From Plantactinospora sp040120695 (lineage in GTDB: Bacteria; Actinomycetota; Actinomycetes; Mycobacteriales; Micromonosporaceae), in the NCBI RefSeq assembly GCF_040120695.1, contig NZ_JBEEAC010000033.1, positions 1 to 64,000 on the forward strand: DNA of 64,000 nt, read 5' to 3'. Position numbers and translations under genes: made by a program. The notes under the pieces were generated by a model. It ran no database searches and was not told the origin of the DNA. It saw nothing but the letters and a program-made list of their open reading frames with translations. Every line of letters starts with the position of its first letter. Positions within the stretch are counted from its first letter, which is position 1. This document shows positions 18,145 through 26,525 of this stretch, one piece after another.

Positions 18145-18408
18145 TCAGCGGTAGACGTCCCGTCGGTTGCCGACCTTGACGACCGTCACGACCAGCACCG
18201 AGTCCTGGATGATGTACAAGACTCGGTAGTCGCCGATGCGCAAGCGATAGAGGTCCTTGCCGACCGCCATCTTGACGCAGCCGGATGGCCGTGGATTGTC
18301 CTGGAGTGCCTCGGTGGCATCCTTGACCCTGATTTGGGTCGGTTTGTCGAGTGCCTTGATCTGGCGGACCGCGGCCGGTCGGAACACGATCTCGTACCGG
18401 CCGCTCAC
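18145..18408 (-). CDS. RelE/ParE-family toxin
   Basis: 87-aa RelE-fold protein. It opens with YEIVFRPAAVRQIKALDK and ends with KDLYRLRIGDYRVLYIIQDSV and VVKVGNRRDVYR, the typical RelE order with basic and aromatic residues used for ribosome-dependent mRNA cleavage (here Arg in RLRIGDYRVLY and the C-terminal RRDVYR). Start chosen at GTG 18408 because it overlaps the antitoxin stop (GTGA), giving translational coupling; a slightly longer reading frame exists. It is the second gene of a toxin-antitoxin pair. Activity is inferred from family and pairing. Confidence 0.88.
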   Translation of the reverse strand: MSGRYEIVFRPAAVRQIKALDKPTQIRVKDATEALQDNPRPSGCVKMAVGKDLYRLRIGDYRVLYIIQDSVLVVTVVKVGNRRDVYR

Positions 18409-18668
18409 ACCCCCAGCTCCGCCCACAGTCGATCGGCGGGAACGGACTCACCGCGCTCTACCAGCGCTGCTGTCACGTCAGCTGCGTCCTGTTCGACTTC
18501 GGCGGCTTCGATGATCGCCAGGATCTGAGTCATCTGGGCCCTGGCCCATGCACGTAGACCGGGCGAGCGATTCTCGTCGTCGGCGATCGCGCGGACCCGG
18601 CTGAGCATCGTGTCCCAATCCACGTCATCGGGGATCGAAGGTTCGTCGTCTGCGAAGGCAGCCGTCAT
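18405..18668 (-). CDS. Antitoxin partner of the RelE-like toxin
   Basis: 87-aa acidic protein upstream of and overlapping the toxin gene by four bases. Acidic N-terminus (DDEPSIPDDVDWDT) followed by two amphipathic helices (LRAWARAQMTQILAIIEAAE and DVTAALVERGESV). No standard ribbon-helix-helix or Phd motif is obvious, so the antitoxin class is not assigned; its role follows from position and size. ATG 18668 is preferred, with ATG 18695 nine codons upstream as alternative; neither has a strong ribosome site. The order antitoxin then toxin is the usual one and would let the complex autoregulate. Confidence 0.75.
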   Translation of the reverse strand: MTAAFADDEPSIPDDVDWDTMLSRVRAIADDENRSPGLRAWARAQMTQILAIIEAAEVEQDAADVTAALVERGESVPADRLWAELGV

Positions 18669-18783
18669 ACCTGTGAGCTTAGTCCTCGGAGTCATACTGC
18701 GGCCGGACCCTGCGGGTAGGCGTTTGTAACCCTCCGTAGATGCCCGCGAGAGTGACTACATCCGGTAGCCGAGATTGACGAGT

Positions 18784-18818
18784 AGAAAGCCCTCGGCCGG
18801 GACGGCAGAGGGCTTTCT
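18784..18818. terminator. Stem-loop between DUF397 and antitoxin genes
   Basis: Perfect 11-bp arms AGAAAGCCCTC / GAGGGCTTTCT (18784-18794, 18808-18818) with a 13-base loop. It separates two minus-strand units and likely ends the regulator-DUF397 transcript. Confidence 0.75.
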
Positions 18819-18861
18819 GTCTTCCGTTCGAGGTGCCGCAAGCTGCTGGGCTGGGCCAAGA

Positions 18862-19059
18862 TCAGTGGTGCCGGCTGGCCAGGCCCACGAATGCCTGCCA
18901 CTTCTCGGGGGTGAAGGTCAGCACCGGCCCCTGCTGGTCCTTGCTGTCCCGGACGAGAACCCGGCCGGGAAGGTTGTCGGCAACCTCCACACAGTTTCCG
19001 CCGTTCTGGCCGCTACGGCTGGACTTGCGCCAGCTCGGCTGCTGGGTCGTCATAGTCAT
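18862..19059 (-). CDS. DUF397-domain small protein
   Basis: 65-aa protein that is essentially one DUF397 domain: WRKSSRSGQNGGNCVEVAD, then VLVRDSKDQQGPVLTFTPEKWQAF. DUF397 proteins occur almost only in filamentous actinobacteria, next to XRE/DUF5753 regulators, as here, where its start overlaps the end of the regulator gene by 47 bases. Such pairs (the WhiJ-like group) influence development in Streptomyces, possibly acting as regulator and antagonist; the function here is inferred only. Confidence 0.92.
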   Translation of the reverse strand: MTMTTQQPSWRKSSRSGQNGGNCVEVADNLPGRVLVRDSKDQQGPVLTFTPEKWQAFVGLASRHH

Positions 19060-19831
19060 TCACCAACCTCAAGATCAAGTCTCTCGACTGGTCGCACGGT
19101 AGCGCGACCGCAGCTATAGCGTGCCACGTTCGCTCCAGGTCCGTCACACGAGTTGGCTCCGCTATCACCCGGTCCTCATAGAAGTCGTCCAGGAGACCGA
19201 CCGTGCCGCCGTCCTCCAGGATTGCCAGGGTGAACGATCCGCTGCGGCCGGCGTGCAGCCCGGCGGAGTCGGGGACGACGTGGATGAAGATGTTCGACCG
19301 GGCACCGGTGTCCGCCAGGTGCAGCAGTTGGTCCTTGGATATCTCCGGCGGGCCGCATCGGAGCGCGGCGGCGTCGATGATGAAGACGAAGGCGGGACGA
19401 TCTTCCCGGTCGAGGATGGCGGCCTGCCGCTCCATTCGCTGGGCAACTCGGTTCGCCACCTCGTCGTCGGAGTGCAATCCCGTGCTGGCGAAAACCGCCC
19501 GCGCGTACGCCTCCGTCTGCAACAGACCGGGAATCAGGGTCGCCTGGAAGTAGCGGAGGATCACCGCCGTCTCCTCCACGTTTCGCCAGGGTCGGAACCA
19601 GCTCGGGCCCGGCTTCCGGTTCTTCCTGGCCTCGGTGGACAGTTTCTGGATCTCGTCGCCGGTCTCGAAAAATGCGTCCAGGGTCGCCGCCGTGTCCTGT
19701 TGCGGGGCGAGCCGGCTCGTCTCGAACGCCGCAATCAGTGACTTGCTGACCTGCACCGACTCCGCTACCTGATCTTGGGTGACGCCTCGCTCGGCCCGCA
19801 GTCCCTTGAGCCGCGCCGGAAGATTACTCAC
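19013..19831 (-). CDS. XRE-family regulator with DUF5753 domain (WhiJ/Scr1-like)
   Basis: 272-aa transcription factor. The N-terminal helix-turn-helix (about 5-60; LKGLRAERGVTQDQVAES, SKSLIAAFETSRLAP) is followed by the DUF5753 domain (about 85-265; WFRPWRNVEETAVILRYF, IPGLLQTEAYARAVF, RMERQAAILDR, FIIDAAALRCG, IHVVPDSAGLHAGRSGSF). This is the standard architecture of regulators that precede DUF397 genes. Start ATG 19831 is divergent from a Cys-rich two-gene cassette starting at 19983, so the 150-base gap probably carries its operator. Target genes are unknown. Confidence 0.92.
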   Translation of the reverse strand: MSNLPARLKGLRAERGVTQDQVAESVQVSKSLIAAFETSRLAPQQDTAATLDAFFETGDEIQKLSTEARKNRKPGPSWFRPWRNVEETAVILRYFQATLIPGLLQTEAYARAVFASTGLHSDDEVANRVAQRMERQAAILDREDRPAFVFIIDAAALRCGPPEISKDQLLHLADTGARSNIFIHVVPDSAGLHAGRSGSFTLAILEDGGTVGLLDDFYEDRVIAEPTRVTDLERTWHAIAAVALPCDQSRDLILRLVNDYDDPAAELAQVQP

Positions 19832-19982
19832 GTTCAGTGCCCTTCTGTAGCCGCCTGCGATCCGGAGTATCCGTCCTTTGTGCCCGCCGATTATCTTCCG
19901 TCACCGCGCGATCACGGTCCAGGGTGGAATTCGGCGGAGGCATCGAATCGGCCCCGCCCCGGCTACTTCCAGGAGGTGACGG

Positions 19983-20348
19983 ATGCGTTTTCACCGAGTA
20001 CGGCGAATACACCGACGGGACTGGCGGCGGTTGTGGCGATACTGCCGATGCGGGTGCCGCTGGCGCTGCCCGGATGCCCATCCCTTGGCGGCGGCACCGC
20101 CGAGACCCTGGGAACCGCCACCGATTCCGGCACTGACCCGCCGGGAGTACCGGGCAGCCGTCCGCGCCATGCCGGCCGTGCCGACCATGCCGCAGGTCGT
20201 CGCCCCCAGCCTGGAAGCCCTGGCCTCGCCGTCGCCATCCCGCCGGACGACCAATCAACGGGCCGGGCTGGACGGGCACACCAGCGGCCGAGCCGGCAAC
20301 CTCACCCCGGCGCAGCGACATCGCGCTCGGCTACGCCAGCGGGTGTGA
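19983..20348 (+). CDS. Arg/Cys-rich small protein, first gene of a two-gene cassette
   Basis: 121-aa protein I do not recognise by name. A very basic N-terminus (MRFHRVRRIHRRDWRRLW) leads into a tight cysteine cluster, CRCGCRWRC at residues 21-29, a possible metal site, followed by a Pro-rich linker and a YRAAVRAMPAVP segment. A longer reading frame in another phase covers the same bases but is extremely Pro/Ser-rich and lacks a ribosome site, so I reject its first part. The stop overlaps the GTG of the next gene (GTGA), showing translational coupling. A decayed relative of the pair appears at 42.5-43.0 kb in the genomic island. Confidence 0.7.
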   Translation: MRFHRVRRIHRRDWRRLWRYCRCGCRWRCPDAHPLAAAPPRPWEPPPIPALTRREYRAAVRAMPAVPTMPQVVAPSLEALASPSPSRRTTNQRAGLDGHTSGRAGNLTPAQRHRARLRQRV

Positions 20349-20632
20349 CCGGTGTCGGGCCGCAGGAGCGGTGGTACAGGTTCGCCGCACGGCGGCGTCG
20401 CAGCACCGGCGTGCACGTCCCGGCGCACCCGTCGTACCGCTGCCGTGACTGCGGCAACGCCTGGCCCTGTCCACAGGCACGGCTCGCCCTGCTGATCGGT
20501 TTCCAGGGCGACCGGGTGGGCCTGCTGGTGTACCTCGCCGGACACCTCGCCCGCGCCCTGGAAGAACTCCCCGACACGCACCCCGCACTGATCGCCGGGC
20601 AGATCCTGCACTGGGTGCCCCGGCGCCACTGA
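20345..20632 (+). CDS. Small zinc-ribbon-like protein (CRxCGxxWPC family)
   Basis: 95-aa protein starting at GTG 20345, coupled to the gene before it. It carries CRDCGNAWPCPQARLALL at residues 33-50, a Cys-rich knuckle with conserved WPC and AR, then an alpha-helical body (GLLVYLAGHLARALEELP) and a C-terminal WVPRR. The same order (CRSCG, WPC, ARLSLI, YLTGALFQAI, GWATRT) can be reconstructed from a broken gene at 42765-43000, so this is a family rather than a chance frame. Function unknown; a DNA- or protein-binding adaptor for the neighbouring DUF5753 regulator is one possibility. Confidence 0.75.
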   Translation: MTGVGPQERWYRFAARRRRSTGVHVPAHPSYRCRDCGNAWPCPQARLALLIGFQGDRVGLLVYLAGHLARALEELPDTHPALIAGQILHWVPRRH

Positions 20633-20655
20633 CCCCGCCTCATCACCCGATCAGG

Positions 20656-20697
20656 CCCGCCCCGGACCACCCGCCTTTCCCCCTGGTCCGGGGCGGG
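20656..20697 (+). terminator. Stem-loop terminator after the Cys-rich cassette
   Basis: Perfect 14-bp arms CCCGCCCCGGACCA / TGGTCCGGGGCGGG (20656-20669, 20684-20697), 24 bases after the stop codon, with a pyrimidine-rich loop. Confidence 0.7.
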
Positions 20698-20838
20698 TCG
20701 CGTTGCGCGGGCCAGACAAGAAAACCGGCACGCTACCAATCAGATCCAACAGCCTGGAAGCCGGACCCGAAAATCGTTCAGTCGCAGCGGATCGTTGATC
20801 GGTAACTCACATTCGTCTCGTACCAGTACCCGATGGTT

Positions 20839-22509
20839 TTAGATCCGGGCCAGCGCGGCGCGAAGCGGGTCCAGGCCGAGCGAGCCCAGGTCGAGCGCCG
20901 CCCGGTGGAACTCCTTCAGGTCGAAGTCGGCGCCCTTGCGCGCCTTCGCGTCCTCCCGGGCCTGCAACCAGATCCGCTCGCCGACCTTGTACGACGGTGC
21001 CTGCCCCGGCCAGCCCAGATAGCGGTTCAGCTCGAACCGCAGGTTCTCGTCCGGTACCCGGCAGTGCGCCCGCATGAACTCCCAGCCCAGCTCGGGCGTC
21101 CAGCGCTCGCCCGGGTGGAAGCCGAACGGGTTGTCCCGGGGGATCTCCAGCTCCAGGTGCATGCCGATGTCCACGATCACCCGGGCGGCCCGGAACGCCT
21201 GCCCGTCGAGCATGCCGAGCTTGTCGCCGGGGTCGGCGAGGTAGCCCAGCTCGTCCATCAGCCGCTCGGAGTAGAGCGCCCAGCCCTCGCCGTGCCCGGA
21301 CGACCAGGAGAGCAGTCGCTGCCAGCGGTTGAGCAGGTCGGCCCGGACCTGGGTCTGCGCGATCTGGAGGTGGTGCCCGGGTACGCCCTCGTGGAAGACG
21401 GTGGTCACCTCGCGCCAGGTGGAGAACTCGGTGATGCCCTGCGGCACGGCCCACCACATCCGGCCCGGCCGGGAGAAGTCCTCGCTCGGGCCGGTGTAGT
21501 AGATGCCGCCGTCGCTGGTCGGCGCGAGGCAGCACTCGATCCGGCGGACCTGCTCGGGGATGTCGAAGTGCGTGCCGTGCAGCTCGGCGATCGCCTTGTC
21601 TGCCAGCGCCTGCATCCAGTCCCGGAACGCCTCCTTGCCCTGGATCCGCCGGGCCGGGTCGGCGTCCAGCGCGGTAACCGCCGCGTCGGTGCTGGCGCCG
21701 GGGCCCGCGATCTCCGCGGCCACCGCGCGCATCTCGGCCTCCAGCCGGGCCAGCTCCTCGAACCCCCAGGCGTACGTCTCCGTCAGGTCGACCCGGGCAC
21801 CGAGGAAGTACTGCGAGGCGAGTTCGTACCGGTCCCGCCCGGCGGCCTGCTTGGCCCGGCCCAGCGGGGCCAGCTCGTTGCGCAGGAAGTGCCCGAACTC
21901 GGCGGTGGCGGCGGTGGCCGCCGCGGCGCCCCGGCGCAGCTCGGCGGCGAGCGCCGGGTCGGCCTGCAGCCGCTCGACCAGGGAGTGGAAGAAGTTGTCG
22001 CCGCCCGGGTCGGTCCAGATGTCGCACTGCTTGGCGACCTCGACGATCTGGGTACGGGAGCTGACGTGTCCCGCCTCCGCGGCGGTACGCAGCGTGGTCT
22101 TGTACGCGTCGAGCGCCCCGGCGAACTGGCCCAGCCGGGCGGCGATGTTGCCGACCGCCTCGGCGCCCTCGGCCGGCATCAGGTCGAAGACCTGCCGGAG
22201 TTCGTGCAGTCCGCTGGCGATGACGTTCAGTTCGCTGGCGGTCTCGCCCGCGTCGTACCGGGCGAGTTCCAGGCCGAGCCGCTCCTGCATCGCCTCCTTG
22301 GCGGTCCGCTCCGCCTCGGAGTCCGGCTCGGTGGCGTCGAGGGCGGCCAGCGTACGCCGGGTCAGCTCGGCCTGTGCCGCGAGGCCGTCCGGCGAGAGGT
22401 CACCGAGCTGGTCGTCGTATCCGGCGATGCCGACGAAGGTCGCGCCGAGCGGATTGAGCCGGGCCCACTCGTCGACGTAGCGGTCGGCCAACTCGTTGAT
22501 TCGTCCCAC
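20839..22509 (-). CDS. DUF885-family metallopeptidase-like protein
   Basis: 556-aa cytoplasmic protein of the DUF885 family, predicted zinc peptidases distantly related to M2/M3-type enzymes. The family signature HEGVPGHHLQ (about residue 371) provides the HExxxH-like metal site, with downstream GEGWALYSERLMDELG carrying the next metal/catalytic Glu. The N-terminal half is helical (INELADRYVDEWARLNPLGAT opening is typical). Start chosen at GTG 22509, immediately before RINELADRY; the frame continues 11 codons upstream without similarity. No signal peptide. Transcribed singly. Substrates of the family are poorly known. Confidence 0.9.
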   Translation of the reverse strand: MGRINELADRYVDEWARLNPLGATFVGIAGYDDQLGDLSPDGLAAQAELTRRTLAALDATEPDSEAERTAKEAMQERLGLELARYDAGETASELNVIASGLHELRQVFDLMPAEGAEAVGNIAARLGQFAGALDAYKTTLRTAAEAGHVSSRTQIVEVAKQCDIWTDPGGDNFFHSLVERLQADPALAAELRRGAAAATAATAEFGHFLRNELAPLGRAKQAAGRDRYELASQYFLGARVDLTETYAWGFEELARLEAEMRAVAAEIAGPGASTDAAVTALDADPARRIQGKEAFRDWMQALADKAIAELHGTHFDIPEQVRRIECCLAPTSDGGIYYTGPSEDFSRPGRMWWAVPQGITEFSTWREVTTVFHEGVPGHHLQIAQTQVRADLLNRWQRLLSWSSGHGEGWALYSERLMDELGYLADPGDKLGMLDGQAFRAARVIVDIGMHLELEIPRDNPFGFHPGERWTPELGWEFMRAHCRVPDENLRFELNRYLGWPGQAPSYKVGERIWLQAREDAKARKGADFDLKEFHRAALDLGSLGLDPLRAALARI

Positions 22510-22588
22510 GCCCCGAACCCTACGTGATCGGCCAGGCTCCATTCATCCGCGTAACGCCCCTCGGCGTGCGCGGCGGGGGCCGGACCGG

Positions 22589-23185
22589 TCAGGGCAGAAG
22601 TTCGCGTGGATCGAAGTCGATCTCGAAGGGCTCGCTCGCCCGGAGTCGCTGCCCGCAGACCGCCTCGGCGGTGCGCTGGTATGCGCCGTCGGTCAGGGTG
22701 AAGAACTCGACGGAGGCGTGCCGGAGCCGGCGGACGATCTCCACCCGCATGAAGTACGGCACCCCGCCCTCGGCACAGCGTTTCGGCTTGTCGACGAAGT
22801 CCTGCTTCCGGCTGCCGGGTGAGACGAACTCGACCGCCATCGTGCAGAGCCGGACCGGCACCCACTTGTCCTCTTCGTCGGTCTGCGGCAGGGCGTGCAG
22901 GATCGTGACGTCCGGCTGGATCCACTGCCGCAACTCGAACGTGAGATTGACCGGGCCATATACATAGAACCCGGCTGCCTGGGCGGCCGGTCGGAGCAGG
23001 TGGGCGAGCGTCATCTCGCCGTAGCTGTTGGCGCCGACTTCTGCCGGGGTCATCACTAACCTTCCGTCGATGCACTCGTAACGTGCGGTAGGCAGTTCCG
23101 GCAGCGGAAGATAGCGGTCGGCGAGCTGGGTTGTCCACATGCCGTCGAAGTCGACCAGCGGATCGAACTGTGCCGGCATCGCCAT
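22589..23185 (-). CDS. Uma2-family (DUF820) protein, second copy
   Basis: 198-aa Uma2 protein. Visible elements: RYECIDGRLVMTPAEVG, IQPDVTIL (metal-binding Asp of the PD-D/E-XK-like fold), MAVEFVSPGSRKQDF (Glu), KPKRCAEGGVPYFMRVE and the C-terminal DFDPRELLP common in the family. Start ATG 23185 has a good GGAGG seven bases upstream. It is divergent from the EamA transporter gene. Only limited similarity to the copy at 17.6 kb is visible, so it is not a recent duplicate. Biological role unproven; Uma2 genes often occur as large scattered families in actinobacterial genomes. Confidence 0.9.
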   Translation of the reverse strand: MAMPAQFDPLVDFDGMWTTQLADRYLPLPELPTARYECIDGRLVMTPAEVGANSYGEMTLAHLLRPAAQAAGFYVYGPVNLTFELRQWIQPDVTILHALPQTDEEDKWVPVRLCTMAVEFVSPGSRKQDFVDKPKRCAEGGVPYFMRVEIVRRLRHASVEFFTLTDGAYQRTAEAVCGQRLRASEPFEIDFDPRELLP

Positions 23186-23270
23186 GGGTCACCTCCTCGA
23201 CGCAGTCGACGTTACCAACCGGACCGGACGACGTGTGGCGCCCGCCACGAGGTCCGAAAATCGCGAGACA

Positions 23271-24275
23271 ATGTCGTACCCCTGGCGCAGAGTGTCAGGA
23301 GTGACAAGCGCTACCACCCCTGACAAGGCCGCGCTCCGGTCGTGGCTGCCGGGCTTCTTCGTCCTCGGTGCGATCTGGGGATCGAGCTTCCTCTTCATCA
23401 AGGTCGGGATCCGCGAGATGCACCCGGTCTACGTCACCCTCGGCCGGGTCGGCGCCGGCGCCATCACCCTGCTCGTCGTGCTGGCGGTGCTCCGCGACCG
23501 GCTGCCCCGGGATCCGGTGCTCTGGCTGCACACCGCCCTCTACTCGGCGGTCGGGATCGCCCTGCCGTTCACCCTCTTCGGCTACGGCGAGCAGCGGGTC
23601 TCCTCGATGCTCGCCGGCATCTGGAACGCGACCACCCCACTGGTGGTGCTCCCGCTGGCGGTGCTGGTGTTCCGGACCGAGCGGATGACCGTGCGCCGGG
23701 GGGTGGGACTCGGGCTGGGCTTCGTCGGGGTGCTGGTGGTGCTGGGCGTGTGGCAGGGGCTCGGCGGTGCCCAGTTCACCGGCCAGCTGTTCTGCCTCGG
23801 GGCGGCGGCCTGTTACGGCGTGGCCATCCCGTACCAGAAACGCTTCGTCGCCGGCCGGGCCGAGTCCGGGCTGGCGCTCTCGGCGGCGCAGTTGCTGATG
23901 GCGACGGCGCAGCTCGCGATCGCCGCACCGCTGATCGGAGGTGCCCCGCCGGCACCGACCCGGCTCTCCGGTGAGGTCATCGCCAGCGTCCTGGCACTGG
24001 GTGCGCTCGGCACCGGCCTCGCCTTCGTGATCAACCTGCGCAACATCCGGGTGGCCGGGGCGAGCACGGCCTCGACGGTCACCTACGTCATCCCGATCTT
24101 CGCCGTCCTGATCGGGGTGCTGGCGCTCAACGAGCACCTGGCCTGGCACCAGCCGGTCGGCGCGGCGATCGTACTGGCCGGGGTGGCGGTCTCGCAGGGC
24201 CTGTTCAGCCGGCGACGCCAACCGGCCGTGCCGGCCGGCATGCCGCCGGAGCTGACCCCGTCAGCCCGAGTGTGA
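23271..24275 (+). CDS. EamA/DMT-superfamily inner-membrane transporter
   Basis: About 334 aa with ten predicted transmembrane helices in two EamA halves: LPGFFVLGAIWGSSFLFIKV begins the first, and the second runs from about GQLFCLGAAACYGVAI to AIVLAGVAVSQGLF. Members export amino acids, nucleosides or other metabolites; the substrate cannot be deduced. ATG 23271 is used; GTG 23301, ten codons on, is an equally plausible start. Its end overlaps the convergent PHP-domain gene by 15 bases. No co-transcribed neighbour. Confidence 0.88.
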   Translation: MSYPWRRVSGVTSATTPDKAALRSWLPGFFVLGAIWGSSFLFIKVGIREMHPVYVTLGRVGAGAITLLVVLAVLRDRLPRDPVLWLHTALYSAVGIALPFTLFGYGEQRVSSMLAGIWNATTPLVVLPLAVLVFRTERMTVRRGVGLGLGFVGVLVVLGVWQGLGGAQFTGQLFCLGAAACYGVAIPYQKRFVAGRAESGLALSAAQLLMATAQLAIAAPLIGGAPPAPTRLSGEVIASVLALGALGTGLAFVINLRNIRVAGASTASTVTYVIPIFAVLIGVLALNEHLAWHQPVGAAIVLAGVAVSQGLFSRRRQPAVPAGMPPELTPSARV

Positions 24276-25334
24276 GCCGGCCCAGTCGAGCAGCGCCTCG
24301 GCCGACCAGGTGTTGACGACCCGCTCCGCCGGTACGCCGCACCGGGCGGCCCGCTCGCAGCCGAACCGCTGCCAGTCGAGCTGGCCCGGTGCGTGCGCGT
24401 CTGTGTTGATCGCGAACCGGCAGCCCGCCTCGACGGCCAGCCGGATCAGCCGCTTCGGCGGGTCCTGCCGTTCCGGACGGGAGTTGATCTCGACCGCCTT
24501 GTCGTACTCGGCACAGGCGGCGAAGACGGCGTCGGCGTCGAAGTCGCTCGGCGGCCGGGTGCGCGCCCGGTGTCCCCGGTCGCCCGGACCGGTCACCCCG
24601 GGCGGTCGGGCCGCGACCATCCGCCCGGTGCAGTGCCCGAGGATGTCCAGGTGCGGGTTGGCGACCGCCGCCAGCATCCGCCTGGTCATCCGCGCCTTCG
24701 GGTCCCGCAGGTTGCTGTGCACCGAGCCGACCACCACGTCGAGCCGGGCCAGCAGTTCCTCGTCCTGGTCCAGCGAGCCGTCGTCGAGGATGTCGACCTC
24801 GATCCCGGTGAGGATCCGGAAACCCTCCGGCAGCGCGTCGTTGACCGCGGCGACGTAGTCGAGCTGCCGGCGCAGCCGGGCGGCGGTCAGCCCCCGGGCC
24901 ACGGTCAGCCGGGGCGAGTGGTCGGTCAGTACCAGATACTCGTGCCCCAGCTCGACGGCGGCGAGTGCCATCTCCTCGATCGGCGAACCCCCGTCCGACC
25001 AGTCGGAGTGGGTGTGGCAGTCACCGCGCAGCGCCGCCCGCAGCGCGGCGGCCTCCTCGTCCAGGTCGAGCCCCTCGGTGGCGAGCAGCCGACGCAGATA
25101 GACCGGCTCCTCGCCACGCAGCGACTCGGTCACGGTCCGCGCGGTCACGTCGCCGACGCCGGAGAGTTCGGTCAGGGTGCCCGCCCCGGCCCGGGTCGCC
25201 AGCTCCTCGGCGGGCAGCTCGGCCAGGGTCTTCGCGGCCGACCGGAACGCCTTGACCCGGAAGCTGGCCTCGTTCGCCCGCTCCAGCAGGAAGGCGATCC
25301 GACGGAGGTCGGCGATGGGGTCGCGGCCGGTCAT
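24261..25334 (-). CDS. PHP-domain hydrolase with N-terminal helix-hairpin-helix (PolX C-terminal-like)
   Basis: 357-aa protein. The N-terminal third carries a PolX-like helical region and helix-hairpin-helix (RANEASFRVKAFRSAAKTL, LTELSGVGDVTARTV, about 20-75). The rest is a PHP phosphoesterase domain: DCHTHSDWSDGG (about 103), VLTDHSPRL, LTGIEVDIL, VVVGSVHSNL, HLDILGHCTGRM, KAVEINSRPERQDPP and FAINTDAHAPGQL, supplying the His/Asp/Glu trinuclear metal ligands. It corresponds to the C-terminal part of bacterial DNA polymerase X without the polymerase. Start ATG 25334 is taken because similarity begins there. An insert (ARPPGVTGPGDRGHRART) sits between strands. A role in repair or phosphoester hydrolysis is inferred. 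Confidence 0.88.
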   Translation of the reverse strand: MTGRDPIADLRRIAFLLERANEASFRVKAFRSAAKTLAELPAEELATRAGAGTLTELSGVGDVTARTVTESLRGEEPVYLRRLLATEGLDLDEEAAALRAALRGDCHTHSDWSDGGSPIEEMALAAVELGHEYLVLTDHSPRLTVARGLTAARLRRQLDYVAAVNDALPEGFRILTGIEVDILDDGSLDQDEELLARLDVVVGSVHSNLRDPKARMTRRMLAAVANPHLDILGHCTGRMVAARPPGVTGPGDRGHRARTRPPSDFDADAVFAACAEYDKAVEINSRPERQDPPKRLIRLAVEAGCRFAINTDAHAPGQLDWQRFGCERAARCGVPAERVVNTWSAEALLDWAGSHSG

Positions 25335-25439
25335 GCCGATCAGGTTAGCCGCGGAGGCCAGCATTCCGTCCGGCCAGCGGCCGGCGCCGGGGCGGCCGCC
25401 GGCTCGCCCGGCCCGGAATGCCGCCGTACCCTGGCCGTC

Positions 25440-26525
25440 ATGCGCACGATCGACTGGGTTGACGGTGCCGTCGAACTCATCGACCAGACCGCCCTGCCGG
25501 GTCGGCTCACCGTCCTCCGGTTGACCGCCGTCGAGGACCTGGTCGGGGCGATCCAGCGGCTCGCGGTACGCGGCGCCCCGGCGCTCGGCGTGGCCGGTGC
25601 GCTCGGCGTCGCCCTCGCCGCACACCAGCCGGGCGACGTGGCGGCGGCGGTACGCCGGCTGGAGACCGCTCGGCCGACGGCGGTGAACCTGGCCCGGGGC
25701 GTACGCCGGGCCGCCGCCCGGCTGCCGGAGGGCGCCGACGCGGTTCTCGCCGAGGCGCTGGCGATCCGGGACGAGGAGATCGCCGCCTCGGCAGCGATGG
25801 CCAGGCTCGGCGCCGACCTGCTGGCCGAACTCTGTGGCGCGCGGCCCCGGCTGCTCACCCACTGCAACACCGGCGCGCTGGCGGCGGTGGTCGGCGGTAC
25901 CGCCCTCGGGGTGGTACTCGAACTGCACCGGCGGGACGCGCTCGGCGCGGTACTGGCCAGCGAGACCCGGCCACTGTTGCAGGGCGCCCGGCTGACCGCC
26001 TGGGAACTGGGCCGGGCCGGGGTGCCGTACCGGGTGGCGGTGGACGGGGCGGGCCCGTTCCTGATGGCCCGGGGCGAGGTCGACGGGGTGGTGCTCGGCG
26101 CCGACCGGATCTGCGCCAACGGCGACGTGATCAACAAGATCGGCACGTACGCGCACGCGCTCGGCGCCCGCCGGGCCGGCATCCCGTTCGTCGTCGTCGC
26201 GCCGGAGTCGACCGTCGACCTCGACACGGCCGGGGGTGACCAGGTCGAGATCGAGGACCGGGGTGCCGACGAGGTGCTGTCGTACGGCCGGACGCCACGC
26301 CCGCCGGAGGGCCGGGTCTCCCGGCAGCCCGAAGCCGGTCGACCAGGCGGGTCGGAGACCGGGACGGAGGCCGGTCGAGCGGGCGGGCCGGGCGGTGATC
26401 GACCGGCCGGGCCCGACGGCGCCGACGCGGTCAATCCCGCCTTCGACGTGACCCCGTACGAGCTGGTCACGGCGATCGTCACCGAGCGGCGGGTGATCAG
26501 GCTGGATCGGGGGGAGCGGGTCTGA
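25440..26525 (+). CDS. mtnA: S-methyl-5-thioribose-1-phosphate isomerase
   Basis: 361-aa enzyme of the methionine salvage pathway, converting 5-methylthioribose-1-phosphate to the ribulose form. It opens with MRTIDWVDGAVELIDQTALP and has IQRLAVRGAPALGVAGA, the catalytic Cys in THCNTGALA (about 141), the catalytic Asp in GADRICANGD (about 222) and NKIGTYAHAL. Between the ALSYG-like and NPAFDVTP segments lies a 45-residue Gly/Arg/Glu-rich insertion (about 284-330) absent from ordinary MtnA; it keeps frame and reaches the normal C-terminus ERRVIRL. No other mtn genes adjoin it. Its last 29 bases overlap the convergent tyrA. Confidence 0.93.
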   Translation: MRTIDWVDGAVELIDQTALPGRLTVLRLTAVEDLVGAIQRLAVRGAPALGVAGALGVALAAHQPGDVAAAVRRLETARPTAVNLARGVRRAAARLPEGADAVLAEALAIRDEEIAASAAMARLGADLLAELCGARPRLLTHCNTGALAAVVGGTALGVVLELHRRDALGAVLASETRPLLQGARLTAWELGRAGVPYRVAVDGAGPFLMARGEVDGVVLGADRICANGDVINKIGTYAHALGARRAGIPFVVVAPESTVDLDTAGGDQVEIEDRGADEVLSYGRTPRPPEGRVSRQPEAGRPGGSETGTEAGRAGGPGGDRPAGPDGADAVNPAFDVTPYELVTAIVTERRVIRLDRGERV

